Positions 10,482 to 22,300 of a stretch of DNA of 64,000 nt are shown here, in pieces (the stretch's first letter is position 1; each line of letters starts with the position of its first letter). The notes beneath the pieces are model-generated. The model did not search any database and had not been told where the DNA came from. It worked only from the letters and a program-made list of their open reading frames with translations. The DNA comes from Mesostigma viride (Eukaryota; Streptophyta; Mesostigmatophyceae; Mesostigmatales; Mesostigmataceae). Location: contig RPFO01000380.1 in NCBI GenBank assembly GCA_009746045.1, positions 649,388 through 713,387 of the forward strand. The letters run 5' to 3'. A program made the position numbers and the translations under genes.

Positions 10482-11009
10482 TCGTCCTGGTCGTCGACGA
10501 ATTGCACAAAGTTGCGATCAACAGGTGGCCGATCTGCAAGCAATAAAGATAAATCTCGAACCACACGACGCAATTCAGGCGAAATGGAACCACCAGCAGA
10601 CTGCCGAGGAAACCGGAAATTCTGCTGCCGTTGTTCTTCCTGCACCATTCGACACCTGACGAGCTTCTCGCGTCGTCAACGCTGCACGCAGCAAACAGCA
10701 ACGACCCTCCTGGCCGTTCCGTCGAGACTGCTTGCAATTTGAGTTAACGTTTTTAAAACGCAATGTATAAGGATATGGTTGCAATGCAGCAATGTGTGAA
10801 TGTGGTTGGAACGGAGCTTTGTTAAAATTGGATAATGTTACAGCGCTCACACACTTGAGGCTTATACACGAGTTTGCCAAGTCAAGGCAACACACGTGAG
10901 GCGGGCTCGCAAGAGATGCCCAATTGGCACTGGCCTATTCTTTACATACTTGTGCACTGTGCTTTGCTAGTCCTGAGCAGCCTAGGAGGCCTGCTCAGTA
11001 ATAACACTC
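10482..11009. other. Intergenic, no gene recognised
   Basis: Short open frames occur on both strands (for example 10512-10742) but none has a recognisable domain. The stretch 10500-10740 has coding-like composition and may be another decayed retroelement piece. Confidence 0.5.
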
Positions 11010-12875
11010 CCGGTACAGTATTCACTACCTGTACAGCGCCCAGTTCCTATACTGTCCATCTTCCCAGTAAAAGTCCTAAATTTAGGACCAAGTGGAATTA
11101 AAAAATATATATGCAAACATTAAAATTTGACCCTGGAATTCGTGCCCATGACAGATAACACACTTTTTTAGTTTCTATCAAAAACCTGGGGTCAAATAAT
11201 TACATTTAGTGCATGAATGGGCCCTGCCACCTGCCAGACCTCAAAGCGCGAATTTGGCCAAAATGTGGGTTTTAGGACCATTAGGACCAATTATTGTCAA
11301 CACATGACCATGCTATCCACACAGTCCCTTGAGCATCTTACAAGCGCTAGGGGACCCTACGAGGCCTTGGGATGGCGGGGCAGCGTATAACAAGGCCATA
11401 CCCTGCTGTGGCTGCCTCTATATATACGCGTGATTAACGGTGTCACAGATGGTGCAGGTAATGCAATATAGGGTTGCATGGTTGCTGAGGTTGCCCGGCT
11501 TGAACATGGCCCACCCCTTGCGGTAAACTTTCTCTAAGCATATGCCAAACCTTCTTTGACATCACGGACATGCTGGCCACCACCCAGCGATGAAAAAACA
11601 TTGCATTTGCATTGCAACTAACACATGAATGCAGCCAAATCAAGTTACAAAACAACGTTGTGCTAACATGCAACGCTTTGTGAGCGAATTCAGGGTGCAT
11701 GTAACACGTAAACCATACTGTATATACTGTCTGAGAACACCCTGAACGACTGCAGGCCATAGGACCATGGTTTATAACATACACATGAGTAAAACTGCTC
11801 TTACGCATGTGTGTTTTAGCTGCAGCGGACGACGAAGATAGAGACGTAAAAAATTGTATGACGTAAACCAACTATGTGTGACAGTTATGTGCACAGAGAG
11901 CGTCCCCTCTTTTTAGGCATAGCTGGCTGACTCAAAACACCACGACAGCGTTGCCAGTTACACTCATGATCTAGGACAACCCGGCACTTACCTGCTACTT
12001 ACGTCGCCTCATTCCAGATGGTTGCAAAAAAGTCGCTGAAATCCGCAGCGAGGTCAGCTTTCCGAGAGCTGAGCGCACCAAAGCTGGCCAACCGGTTCGA
12101 CAATGATATAAACCACGCTTGTGCTGCGTTCTAGGTCCAAGAAATACCGAAAGTGAAGACCTATAAGGTGCGCTCGCTGCCCAGCCTGAACGTCCCTAAA
12201 ACATGGTCGACAATGGAAATCGGGCAAGAATATCACGGCCCAGGCGCTCCCATGTCAAATACTCCGTTTCTAAACTCCAGACTATAATAAAAATCGTCCA
12301 CAAAAATTTCCTGGCTTGATTCGCACCACCATTGCTAATACACTAACATGTTTGTGCCAAAATCGACCCTCCGCGAGCAGGCGATCTGCGACCCATTTGT
12401 GTTGTGCCGCTGTGATACAGCGCTACACATAAAAACTTGCGCAGAAAATATTCACAGCCTTTAAGCATAACTAACAACCTTTCGTTTTTGCTACTGGGCG
12501 CCCGAAATGATAAACGCACGTGAAAACGCCGGCCACGATTGTCAGGTCGCCATATCCACCTCAGATCATTCCCGCACCCACTTTTTCGCTCCAAAATCGG
12601 TTATATTTTTGGTCGAGGTACCTACTTTCCCGCCATTATACCCGGTACCCGGGTACGGAATCCGGGTACCATGTGCCGGTACCACGGGTCGGGTACATCA
12701 TGCCGGGTACGGTCCACATGGGGTACGGTCCATATAGTGACCCCCCCCCCCGGTACCTCGGTTATAGTGACCACTAGGACGATTTAGGACAAAGTCCTAA
12801 ATTTAGGACCGTGGGATGATTAACAATACAGTATAGGTCTGCCATACAGGTACAGTGACCATGACAGAGCACAGT
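11010..12875. mobile_element. Palindrome-bounded segment, possible DNA transposon remnant
   Basis: The perfect 16-bp palindrome GTCCTAAATTTAGGAC occurs at 11073-11088 and 12794-12809. Outside each copy the flanks are imperfect inverted repeats: TTCACTACCTGTACAG...CCTATACTGT at about 11020-11063 corresponds to the complement of ACAGTATAGG...ACAGGTACAGTGA at about 12827-12867. TTTAGGACC also recurs near 11271 and 12783. The 1.7-kb interior has no recognised coding region. The arrangement fits a non-autonomous element with subterminal palindromes, but target duplications were not identified. Confidence 0.4.
12615..12765. repeat. GGTACC/CGGGTAC-rich degenerate repeat patch
   Basis: About a dozen GGTAC or GGGTAC cores occur in 150 bp, several as the palindrome GGTACC, spaced irregularly by 8-16 bp, followed by a C14 run at 12740-12753. 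No reading frame or family is evident. Confidence 0.75.
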
Positions 12876-12999
12876 CCACAGTGACTATTGCATCTGCACC
12901 TAGAAGTCCAGGACTAAGCCTGCGGTACCAACAGACCACAGGTTAAGGTTCCTATTTCCTGCGTACGACGTATTAATCCAATACCGTCATAGGTTCAGC

Positions 13000-13165
13000 A
13001 CCTAATTCCTGTCAGCCCAGGAATTACTGTCGACCCCATATGTCGTCGGCAAATATTCACGTCCGACTTGTGTCCTACAAATGCTATCCTACGCTGCCTA
13101 ATCTCATCCGAAACACGAGGCATGCCATGATACAAAGACTCTGATGACGGACGCTCGGAAAACCT
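13000..13165 (-). pseudogene. LINE (non-LTR retrotransposon) C-terminal fragment
   Basis: On the minus strand 13141-13070 reads ESLYHGMPRVSDEIRQRRIAFVGH. The pattern L(Y)G.(L/M)PR(V/I)S..IR.RR..F.GH is typical of the C-terminal region after the RT domain of many LINE ORF2 proteins. Sequence on both sides does not continue the similarity, and no RT core or endonuclease was seen. It is therefore a short remnant of a 5'-truncated copy. A CAG preceded by a pyrimidine tract just upstream (about 13162-13190 on the minus strand) may be chance. Confidence 0.5.
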
Positions 13166-14491
13166 ACAGTGAAAAAGGGGGTAGGCAGTGAAAAAATAGA
13201 CAGGATGAACAAACATAACAGTGAGAGTAATAAAGATGGTGTCCAGCGGGGCGAGCTTATCTGCTAGTGCCCACTGGGTCACGTGCTCTTCCAGCACTGC
13301 CCGAATGTTGTCCTTGGTGAGCGGGGGCGACGCCGGATTTGGTGATTAATTAATTGATTAATTCACTACAACACGTGCCCCCGTTGGGGAGTCACGGAGC
13401 ACCTAAGTGCATCAATTTAATCCCTGAGTGTGCACATGACGGGTAGGGGGGCAGAGACCCCCCCCTTCGATCCCTAGGCCACAGGCAGTTTTGCTGATCG
13501 ATGGCCGAGGACACCGTGCACAGGAGAGCGTGGTTGTTGCGTCGGATCGTAGCAGCAGTGGACGAGCTCAGGCGGTGATACTTCACCGATTCGTGGAGTC
13601 CTGAGCAGCGGCCACTCCTCCTGCAGGTTATAGGTGTCGCCATGCATAGGGCGCTGGGCTCAGGGCGATTGCGGTTATCTTCGCCAAGTATGTGACCAGT
13701 CGGCACAAGTTTCCAGCGAGCTGAGCGTAGACCATTCAAAGATCTTAGAACATTCTAAGAACCTATTCTAGCTTCTAAGCTAATTGTGTCGCTGGCAGGG
13801 CGGAGACGGGTGACATCAAAGCCACTGGGAGGAGCGCCGGCTTTGTGTGCTTCCAAGGGAGTATCTGCATTGGCGATGCAGTGGGAGATGCGGCGGTCAG
13901 GCCGGCCGGCTGCCGGGGCTTACCAGGATGATGGCGAGTGGGTGAACGGCTGGATCGGCAGCGGGCTTGACTGCTCATTTTTCTAGCTAGATTGCATTTT
14001 GCAGTCGAACCAGGTTTCTGCGGGATGGTTTTGAACCTTTCTCGATGTAATTGCGTGGTAGTGTTGCGCGGCGGCAATTGATATGTCTCAATTAAAGCGA
14101 CAAATTGATTGCAATGTTTGGAACTGACTTTGCTAGCTCAAAACGTGAAACTTTATGAGCTCCGCCGTCAGCTATCATGGCTGTCAGTTGCAGGGTTGCT
14201 GATTGGTCTAGGATGAAATTCAAATGTCCTTGATATAGTAGAGAATAATGAGATGAGAGCTTCATGGGCTGCCAAGGAGGAAAAGTTACACATGGGTACT
14301 CAACTGCATACAACTGCATGCAAGAGTGTAAATTGATTGCAACATCCGTTAGACATGCTGCCCTACCAATGCCTCAGACCCTCCATATACATACACGTCT
14401 CATCCCTTGGATAGTCCTTACACGACATTGGACCGCAATGCGTCCAGGAATAGTTGCCTTACTTACTACATGTCTCATCCCTCATTGATAT
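13166..14491. other. Intergenic, no gene recognised
   Basis: Only short frames occur on either strand. Small palindromes occur, such as TTAATTAATTGATTAA at about 13346-13361 and TTAGAACATTCTAA at about 13745-13758. No conserved protein motif was found. Confidence 0.5.
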
Positions 14492-14496
14492 TTACA
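14492..14496 (-). terminator. Candidate TGTAA polyadenylation signal of the KTI12-like gene
   Basis: TGTAA on the minus strand lies about 60 nt past the stop codon at 14557. TGTAA is the usual poly(A) signal of chlorophyte algae. A pentamer can occur by chance, so this is weak evidence. Confidence 0.35.
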
Positions 14497-14556
14497 TGTC
14501 GATATCATATGCCCAACATCCAAGTTGCCGGCATGGGCTCACTCAAGGAAAGGAAA

Positions 14557-15441
14557 TCACATAGTCAAAGAGCTAGCAACATAGTCTGCAAACATGTGGC
14601 GTGCGGCCTCCGCTGACGCCGGCGGCCCTAGGCTGGACGTCAGCAGCTTGACGAACGCACGATGGATTCGCCGCAGTTCTGGCAACGTCACTGGCCGTGG
14701 CAACGTTAGCAACGGGCCGCCACCACCCGTTACATCCAGCCGGGCCGCCCCACCAGTCGCAGTTTGAGACTTAAGGATCATGTTGATGATTTCCTGGATG
14801 GTGGTATCTAGTTCGTACATATGGTTGGTGTCAGAACTGGCAATTTGCTGTGTGGCGATGGTAGGCTGCAGCTTGACCGGCTTCTTGCCTGCCCTTGCCG
14901 CGGGATTCAGGGACGAGACAATAGCTTGGAGCTGCGCCTCAGAGATGCCCCCTTCATCCATGGGGTGAAGAGAAAAAAGGGGCGAATCCCAGCGGTTGCG
15001 CCCGTCTGGTGTCTCGAACCGATTGCCCAAGTCTTCGAAGACAGTGTCAGGGTAGCTGTCGCCGCCACTTGCTCGCCGTGCGGCATTCCAGGCCCGGCAG
15101 ATATCCAGAGGCACATCGCAGTGGACCATACAATACACCGCCCCAGCCGCTCTTGCGATGCACCATAGTTCGTACCGGTAGCCCTTTATGTTATTTAACG
15201 AGTCCACGATGACAACGGTATCCCGAGTCACCGCCCTGTCGACGGCCGAACGAATGACGCCACGGGTGTTTTTCTCTGTGCGCGCGTCCTGGTAACATGT
15301 CTTTTTCTCCAAGTTGAGCGATGGTTCGTCTATAACTACAACGTTTCTGTTCGGAGTGGCATTCTTAAGGACAGTGCACAATTGGCTGACAATCGTGCTC
15401 TTTCCACTACATGGCTGACCGCACACGATGACAAGAGCCAT
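14557..15441 (-). CDS. KTI12: KTI12-like P-loop protein (Elongator/tRNA-modification factor family)
   Basis: A single-exon frame of 294 aa, close to the roughly 280-310 aa usual for KTI12. The start at 15441 is the first ATG; the open frame extends 5' without another ATG. The N-terminus is a nucleotide-binding strand and P-loop (ALVIVCGQPCSGKST, residues 2-16). Then come VVIDEPSLNL, a YQDARTEKNTRG segment, a VVIVDSLNNIKGYRYELWC Walker-B-like block, and AGAVYCMVHCD. The C-terminus (LPELRRIHRAFVKLL ... ADYVASS) matches the conserved end of the family. KTI12 proteins bind tRNA and ATP and support the Elongator complex in wobble-uridine modification; PSTK kinases share the fold but the C-terminus favours KTI12. 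It is divergent to the midasin gene with 871 bp between start codons. Confidence 0.9.
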   Translation of the reverse strand: MALVIVCGQPCSGKSTIVSQLCTVLKNATPNRNVVVIDEPSLNLEKKTCYQDARTEKNTRGVIRSAVDRAVTRDTVVIVDSLNNIKGYRYELWCIARAAGAVYCMVHCDVPLDICRAWNAARRASGGDSYPDTVFEDLGNRFETPDGRNRWDSPLFSLHPMDEGGISEAQLQAIVSSLNPAARAGKKPVKLQPTIATQQIASSDTNHMYELDTTIQEIINMILKSQTATGGAARLDVTGGGGPLLTLPRPVTLPELRRIHRAFVKLLTSSLGPPASAEAARHMFADYVASSLTM

Positions 15442-16312
15442 TTCTGCGCGCGATCCTAGAGCAAACGCCTGCGCGATACTGACAGACGAAAAGCAGTAGG
15501 CTCGACCGGTGTCCAAAGGCCTGACAAGAACATTCGCGTGCCTAACAGTCACAAGAGGACAGATCACCCCCCTTTAGGTTTAGGCGCACAGGCAAGGCTA
15601 TACCATGTCAACATTAATAGCATTTTGCGCCATCACGCCAAATAAGGCCCCAGCCGAAATGAAAGGCTTTAGTTACGCTCAATTATTGTGAGTATATCTC
15701 ACGTAGCGCTTGCCATGGACGCACACAGCACCATTGACCGGAACTCATGAAGTTGAATTACGGTATGTAACAAAGTGAAAACGCTGAGCACGTGCGTCTG
15801 CAGGCCAGCTGATTGTATGCCAGGGCAGCCAGGCATTTATTAATTATTTGCCAAACCAGGCCGAACACGAAATACAGAATGTGCGAGTGCAAGACAAAAT
15901 TTACCAAGGCAGGACGAAGGACCTCTCTTCCTGTCCACAAACACTTAAATATAGCACTTCTGTTGTCTGCAACGCAACGGACGGAGCGGACGGATCAGGG
16001 GCTTTTTCAGTGCCACCGGACAGCGGCCACAAACCGCGCACACTGTCCTCTGGCACACAGCCGCGCACACTGGGCTGGTCTGATCGACCGCGGAACAGGG
16101 CGGCGGGTACAATAATTATAAGCGGCCGCCTCACTGTGGCAGAGAATAATTACTGGCATCCACCGGCGTGTCCGGCTTATTGCTCGCCTGGCAATGGCGG
16201 CAGTCGGCTATTATATTGGCACCTCGGCGATTGCAAATTCCAATTTTTTAGGGTTGCCACGGTATTTTAAAAATAAATTTTATGCTAGTGAAAGCACGGA
16301 ACCATATGCACA
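15442..16312. promoter_or_regulatory. Shared intergenic region between divergent KTI12 and MDN1
   Basis: This is the only space between the KTI12 start (15441, minus) and the MDN1 start (16313, plus), so it should hold both promoters and 5' UTRs. A pair of CCGCGCACACTG direct repeats lies near 16036-16076 and a NotI-like GCGGCCGC at 16123. No TATA box could be assigned with confidence. The 140-codon frame at 15848-16270 has no recognised domain and is probably untranslated leader. Confidence 0.6.
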
Positions 16313-16329
16313 ATGAATGCCGAGGGTGA
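16282..16329 (+). promoter_or_regulatory. Possible overlapping upstream ORF of MDN1
   Basis: Two out-of-frame ATGs (16282 and 16306) open a frame that stops at 16327-16329, 17 nt inside the MDN1 coding sequence. If the mRNA starts upstream of 16282, this 15-codon frame overlaps and could reduce initiation at 16313. It depends on the unknown transcription start. Confidence 0.35.
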
Positions 16330-19300
16330 GGGCCTCGTTGCTGCTTGCCAGGTTGTGCTGAATAGGTTTCCTTCTTTGCAAGAAAATTCGGAGCTTGGAC
16401 AGTTGGTTTCGACTGCTGGGGTAAGCAACGTATGAAATTATTGTATTTTGTGCACGCACGTGCCTGGAGCGCACGTATTATACCAGTAGAAGTGAATGAA
16501 GCATTAGCATGCTCACAAATAGTATTATTAAAAACAGGGTGGAACCGACTTTAATTTTCCGGATTCAGCGTAGTTATGTACTGTCTTTGAATACCAGCTT
16601 CGATGCAACCTGGTGAAGGAAATTCCTGCACTCATGGTTTTTGGAAACAGTCGCTATCGTATAGAAGGCGAATGGCATCGTCGTATAATATCATAAATTG
16701 TGCAATGCCGCCGCCGAGGGCGGCACGCCGTCAACACGCCCATCATAAACGTCAGGCGGTCCAACTTTCCCGGCCAATTTTGCGGATATGTTGAGGATAG
16801 TTCATTTAGTGTTTTGCTTGCTTGCGGGGTTCCGCAATGGGGCCTAGCTCAGCAGAATTGGTCAACCACAGCAAGCGAGTACCGCCGAGAGTAGCCGGTT
16901 TCCTCGACGGCCAGAAATTTTGTAGTTAAGTGGGCGGCTGGCTGCCGATCTATAGCTGCAAGTATCCTGAAAGCGTTTTAACTTGTTTCTCTTTTCCCAT
17001 TTCTTACTGCTCTGCGGTATTGTGCAGGGATGTTTGACCCCTCAGCAAGTCTTTCCCATCATAGGGCCCCTGCTGCTTCATCCCACGTACACGCTTGCCA
17101 TCGGCTCTGCATTCCGAAAGCACCTCCCCCACTTGATTATCTGGGTCATCCGGAGATGCAAGGCACCGATTGGGAGGCAGCAGCAGCATGGCAGCCACGG
17201 AGGCATGCCAGCACACCAACCGGCTACGGACGCCAGTGCACTGCTGGCGCTTCACGAGAGGCTGTGTGTGACGTTGAGCTTTCTTCTCGAGCTATGTCCC
17301 CAGATATTGGGGTAAGTGTGCTTGCAGCGCGGCTTTGCAGGAGGCGACCAATTGGCCAGCGCAGCTTGAAGCAGCTCACTTGCTACACTTGGTTCCTGCT
17401 CCGTTCACGCCTATTTAATTTGTACCTGTTCTAAGGGTCTCACACTTCATTTAACAAGATTCCTGCGTGCATCATGGGCACAACGTCACGTTGTAATACA
17501 ATAGGCAAGTGCTGTACTTGCAGATATGCTTTTGCTCTTTGACGACCACCAATCAATGCACTGATCAGAGAAATTGGTCAAGGTGTCTTATCATCGAAAT
17601 GGGCGTCTGTTTTCCCCTCTCATATTCCCAGCTGCCTAAGTTACTTTCCCAGATCATAGGTACTATTCATTCATGTTGCAAGAATGTGACTCCGATGAAC
17701 AAACACCGGAAACTAGCGTCCTCACGGGTTTTGTCTCTTCCAGGAAAGCATGACATCCCTGCAAGCCTTCCTCCTTTGGGAATGCTATAGATGGACAAGG
17801 ACACTCTGTTTTACCAATGTGGTGTCAGGCAGGCAGCTGGGTTACCGTGCAGTACAATGCAGGCCCTGTAGAGAATGTATACTTCTTATGGTCGCTGTCG
17901 TGATTATTAGAGTTGAAGATTTAAAGCTTTGGTCACTATTTTTATAAGCGATTCCCCCGCCATGCGATCATTTCTTGCCTCATCCTGCCCCAACCCCGCG
18001 TCTCTCCCCAGACTCGTCCTCCAGTACCTCCACTCTGCCAGCCCGCCCTTCGAGCGCCTCGTGCGCTCGGCCGATCCCTCCCAGCCTCTCGCCGCTTGCC
18101 AGATGTTGCAACCCGACGATGTCCTCGATGCCGATGGCGATGGCCACATGGCGGACGCGTGCGCGCCGCCCTCGGCTCCGTGGGGTAGCCAAGCTATTCC
18201 TGGCATCTCGCCAAGTGTGCCCCCGTGCACCCTTGTCGACATCGCAGCGTGCTCCTACCGCTACTTGCGTCTGTCCCCCGCGTTCGCCAGTTTGTGGAAC
18301 TGGGCGCCCCTGCTGGGCATGCTGGTGCACGGCACCGGGGACAGCTCAACAGGGGAACCGCCCCCAGGGACGTATGGGAGCCCGCATGGCGGGTCGCCTG
18401 GGCTGGCCAGCGCTACCGTGCGCTGGTACGCCGCTAGGTGTGCACAGCAGGTGCTCAAGCTGAGTGATGCGGACAGCAGCCAGCTCAGGAGGGCAGCGCT
18501 CACCCAAGAAGAGGAAGCTGCTGGCCTGCAATGGTGGGTTCAAAAATCATTCAAGTGTGGTGTGTCATCATGGTAAGCGGTCGATGAATGATGCTGTCGG
18601 GGGCCTGCTCTTTGGTTGCTTCCTCTCCCTGCCATGTGGGCACCTTGTACTTGCCCCCCCCCCCCCCCCCCCCCCCCCGCGCCTCCCTCTTTTTCCCTGG
18701 TGCCCAGTAGCCCGTTGCCATCCCTGTTTAGTAGTTGCCTGTACTCCCATGCTGCCTTTCAGTCCTACCTATAATGTGATCCCTTACTAGCCTATCACTC
18801 GTAACCATGCCTAGTCACGAATCTCGTTTTTGCCTTTGTTGTCAGCGCTATCCTTCGCTCCTTCATCCATCTTGTCCCTTGGCTCCCTATCTACCTTAAC
18901 ACCCTGCACCCGTTCCTTTTGCGCCTTCTTCACGTGTTCATCCTACTAGTATCCTTGTCCCATCATTGCCCCATCACTGTCCCATCATTGTCTCATCACT
19001 GTCCCATCATAGTCCCATCATTGTCCCATCATTGTCCCATCATTGTCCCATCCTTGTCCCATCATTGCCCCATCATTGTGCCATCATTGTCCCATCATTG
19101 TCCCATCATTGCCCCATCATTGTCCCATCCTTGTCCCATCATTGCCCCATCACTGTCCCATCATTGTCCCATCATTGTCCCATCATTGTCCCATAATTGT
19201 CCCATCATTGCCCCATCACTGTCCCATCATTGCCCCATCACTGTCCCATCACTGTCCCATCATTGTCCCATCATTGTCCCATCATTGTCCCATCATTGCC

Positions 19301-22300
19301 CCATCATTGTCCCATCATTGTCCCATCATTGCCCCATCATTGTCCCATCATTGTCCCATCATTGTCCCATCATTGTCCCATCCTTGTCCCATCATTGTCC
19401 CATCATTCCCTTGTTACCCCATCCTTCGCTTAGCCATCCACACTGTCCCTTGTACACCCATCCCCTTAACTGATAAGCCCATCTACTATTTCACATCACC
19501 CATCCACTCTATCCCTTGTACACCTGTCCATTTAATTGATAAGCCCGCTCACTATATCACTCCACCCATGCACCCTATTCCTTGTACACCCACCCATGAA
19601 ACTAATGAGCCCTTTTCTGATGTCACTGCCTTGCCCATCCACCTGATCCTCATTCACCTTAATAATGAAACCTTAATAATGAAACCTGCCCACCACTCCC
19701 TGCTCCCAACATGCCACGGGATCAGCTGGGAGCGCGAGCAAGCAGCCATTGCCATCGAGCGCGCGCGCTGGTACCTGGACACTGCCGGGCTGGAGCCGGC
19801 ACCTGCAGGGGGGCAAGAGGGCATGGATATAGACCCCAGCAAAGTCGAGGGTGCGGCAAGCGATGCCACTTGGAGCGAGGATGCCAGCCGGCCGACTGCC
19901 AGCCTGGCTGCCCCGGATGGCCCGGTCGCTGGGGATGCTCCGTTTGTGCGCATCTGCGGCATTGATCTTCCTCGGCGCATGGGCAGCAGGTGTGGCTTGA
20001 AAATCTTTTCATATATAATCTGTCAGCTTCTGGAAACATGCGCCAGGAAGCGCAGATTGTTTGCACGGTTCCTGCTCCCTTTTAGTTTTGGATTTGTTGC
20101 GGTTTTGCCGTGGCATGTGATGCCTTTCAGGATAGAATGGCATGCCTGCACGGTGGGCTTCATTGACGGCAAGATGCTGGGGCTATGGTTTCTTGGTTGC
20201 ATGAAAACTAGCACCGTGAGTTTGTATTCCCTGGTTTTTACGTCTTTTTTGTATGGTGTGCAAGAACGAGCAGTAAACCATGTGGCTGTCCCTTTATACA
20301 GCGTCACTGCCCCCTTCCTGATTTCTCGGTGCGATGGCCCCCCAATCGACCCATAAATTTTCTTGCGGACGCCCCCCCCCCCCCCCCCCCCCCCCCCACC
20401 CGCCACAAACATCGCGGCATGACGTTCCGCCGCAGAACTAGCACCTCCCCTGGCGCATCCCCCCTGGTGAGGACGCCCACCACGGTGCGCAATTTGCACG
20501 CGATCGTGCTGGCGCTGTGCCGTCAGCAGCCGCTACTGCTGGAGGGGCCCACGGGCGCGGGCAAGTCGGCGCTCCTCAACGAGGTGGCGCGCCTGACGGG
20601 CAACACGGGTGCGTGTCATTGCTGGAGACAATGCAAGTGAAGCATACGAGATGTGTGATGTTCCATTTCTACAGCACTACACCTTTATATTTTATCGCAG
20701 CTTTTTTCTTTTATTTTCATCGACACGGCAGCTTGCAGGGATAAATCATTTAAATGTTTGAACTCATGGCCTTATAGAGGTAGTGATTTTCTACCATGTG
20801 TTGCTAATTTGTTGCGCCCTCTTGTTTCTTGTAGCTAGCTGACATGTAATGGTTCCCAGCAGGCAGCAGGTCTGCTAAATTGTTGTCGAATGAGCGTATC
20901 TCGCATCCGTGCAAACCTCTTGTGAGTCCAGACATTTCCCTCTTTATGTTCTGCTATGTGCATCTCTTGCAAATCCAGTACGTCAGTCTTGTAAGGCAAT
21001 ATCGGTGTCGACCACTTGCATTATGCCTTCATCAGCTCAACCCTGGGGCCTTGTGGGTGCCTCTGGCGATCGCCTCCCGTCGCCATTGGTATGTTTCCTC
21101 CACACTCATACCCATGTGGATGCAATTTGGGTTCCCACTTTGATTCCCACCCCTGTCACTTTGATGCCCATCTCGTGAATTCCTTCCTCCTGCCCTCCCC
21201 AACAGACATGGTGCGGCTGTACCTGGATGACCAGATGGACAGCAAGACGCTGCTGGGCAGCTACACCTGCACGGATGTGCCGGGACAGTTCTCCTGGCGC
21301 CCTGGGCCGCTCACGCAGGTGAGGCGAGGCATCGGTATGCTCAACTCAAGGTGTCGAGTTGAGTGCTCATGCCGGTCAGCAGTGCACCCGCAACCGTTTG
21401 CTCACGGGTAGCATGGGAAGGTTTTTGTCTGCGGTAGCATGCAGCCTTGTGTGGGCTCACGTAGGTTTTGTGTGGTGAACGCGCATCAGCTGGCAGGGCT
21501 TCCACGTTTTCTGCCAGGGACGTCGCCATAATCCATGAATGATGCCCTGGAGCCTGGGTAGCAGAATGCCATTATTCTGCAATAGATGTTGTATTGATGG
21601 TCAGTGGGGTATCTGGCGTGTTAGGTGTGTCGTTGCGGACTCGAGTAATATTTTCATTGATTTGCTGGCATGGGCAGGGAGTGGGTGGGTGATGGTTGTG
21701 CGAGCTACCCGTCCAAAACAGCAAACAAACATTTGACCAGTTACTCACCTGGCTTACCTTCTGTTGTACCTTCTGTTGTACCTTCTGTTGTACCTTCTGT
21801 TGTACCTTCTGTTGTACCTTCTGTTGTACCTTCTGTTGTACCTTCTGTTGTACCTTCTGTTGTACCTTCTGTTGTACCTTCTGTTGTACCTTCTGTTGTA
21901 CCTTCTGTTGTACCTTCTGTTGTACCTTCTGTTGTACCTTCTGTTGTACCTTCTGTTGTACCTTCTGTTGTACCTTCTGTCGTACCTTCTGTTGTACCTT
22001 CTGTTGTACCTTCTGTTGTACCTTCTGTTGTACCTTCTGTTGTTTGTACTGCGCATACCCACTCTTTCTGCCTCGTGCGTGCAGGCGGTGCGGCGCGGCC
22101 TGTGGGTGGTGTTTGAGGACATTGACCGCGCCCCCTTTGAGATTGTCTCCGCCATCATCCCGCTGCTTGAGGGCCGCCAGCTGTTCATTGCGGGCAGGGG
22201 GGAGGTGAGCGTGTGGCATGGGCAAGCTGTCAACAACTTCTGAGAATGCTGCATTTGGAATTATATCTATTTAGTACTAATTATTTTTTCAACTCGGAAA

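Noticed and set aside
11443-11871. 142-codon minus-strand frame
   Set aside because: No motif, ordinary composition, and inside the suspected non-autonomous element.
15848-16270. 140-codon plus-strand frame between KTI12 and MDN1
   Set aside because: No recognised domain, and it lies where both promoters must be; more likely leader sequence.
16838-16900. tRNA-like start GGGGCCTAGCTCAGC in MDN1 intron 1
   Set aside because: No matching acceptor stem or T-arm follows.
18919-20356. Long open frames rich in His-Cys-Pro-Ile on the plus strand
   Set aside because: They are the 11-bp minisatellite of MDN1 intron 3 read in all three frames; only 19726-19989 is exon.
21572-22254. Frames such as poly(VQQK), poly(YNRR) and poly(LLLY) on both strands
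   Set aside because: All are readings of the 12-bp intronic repeat, which has no stop in any of these frames.
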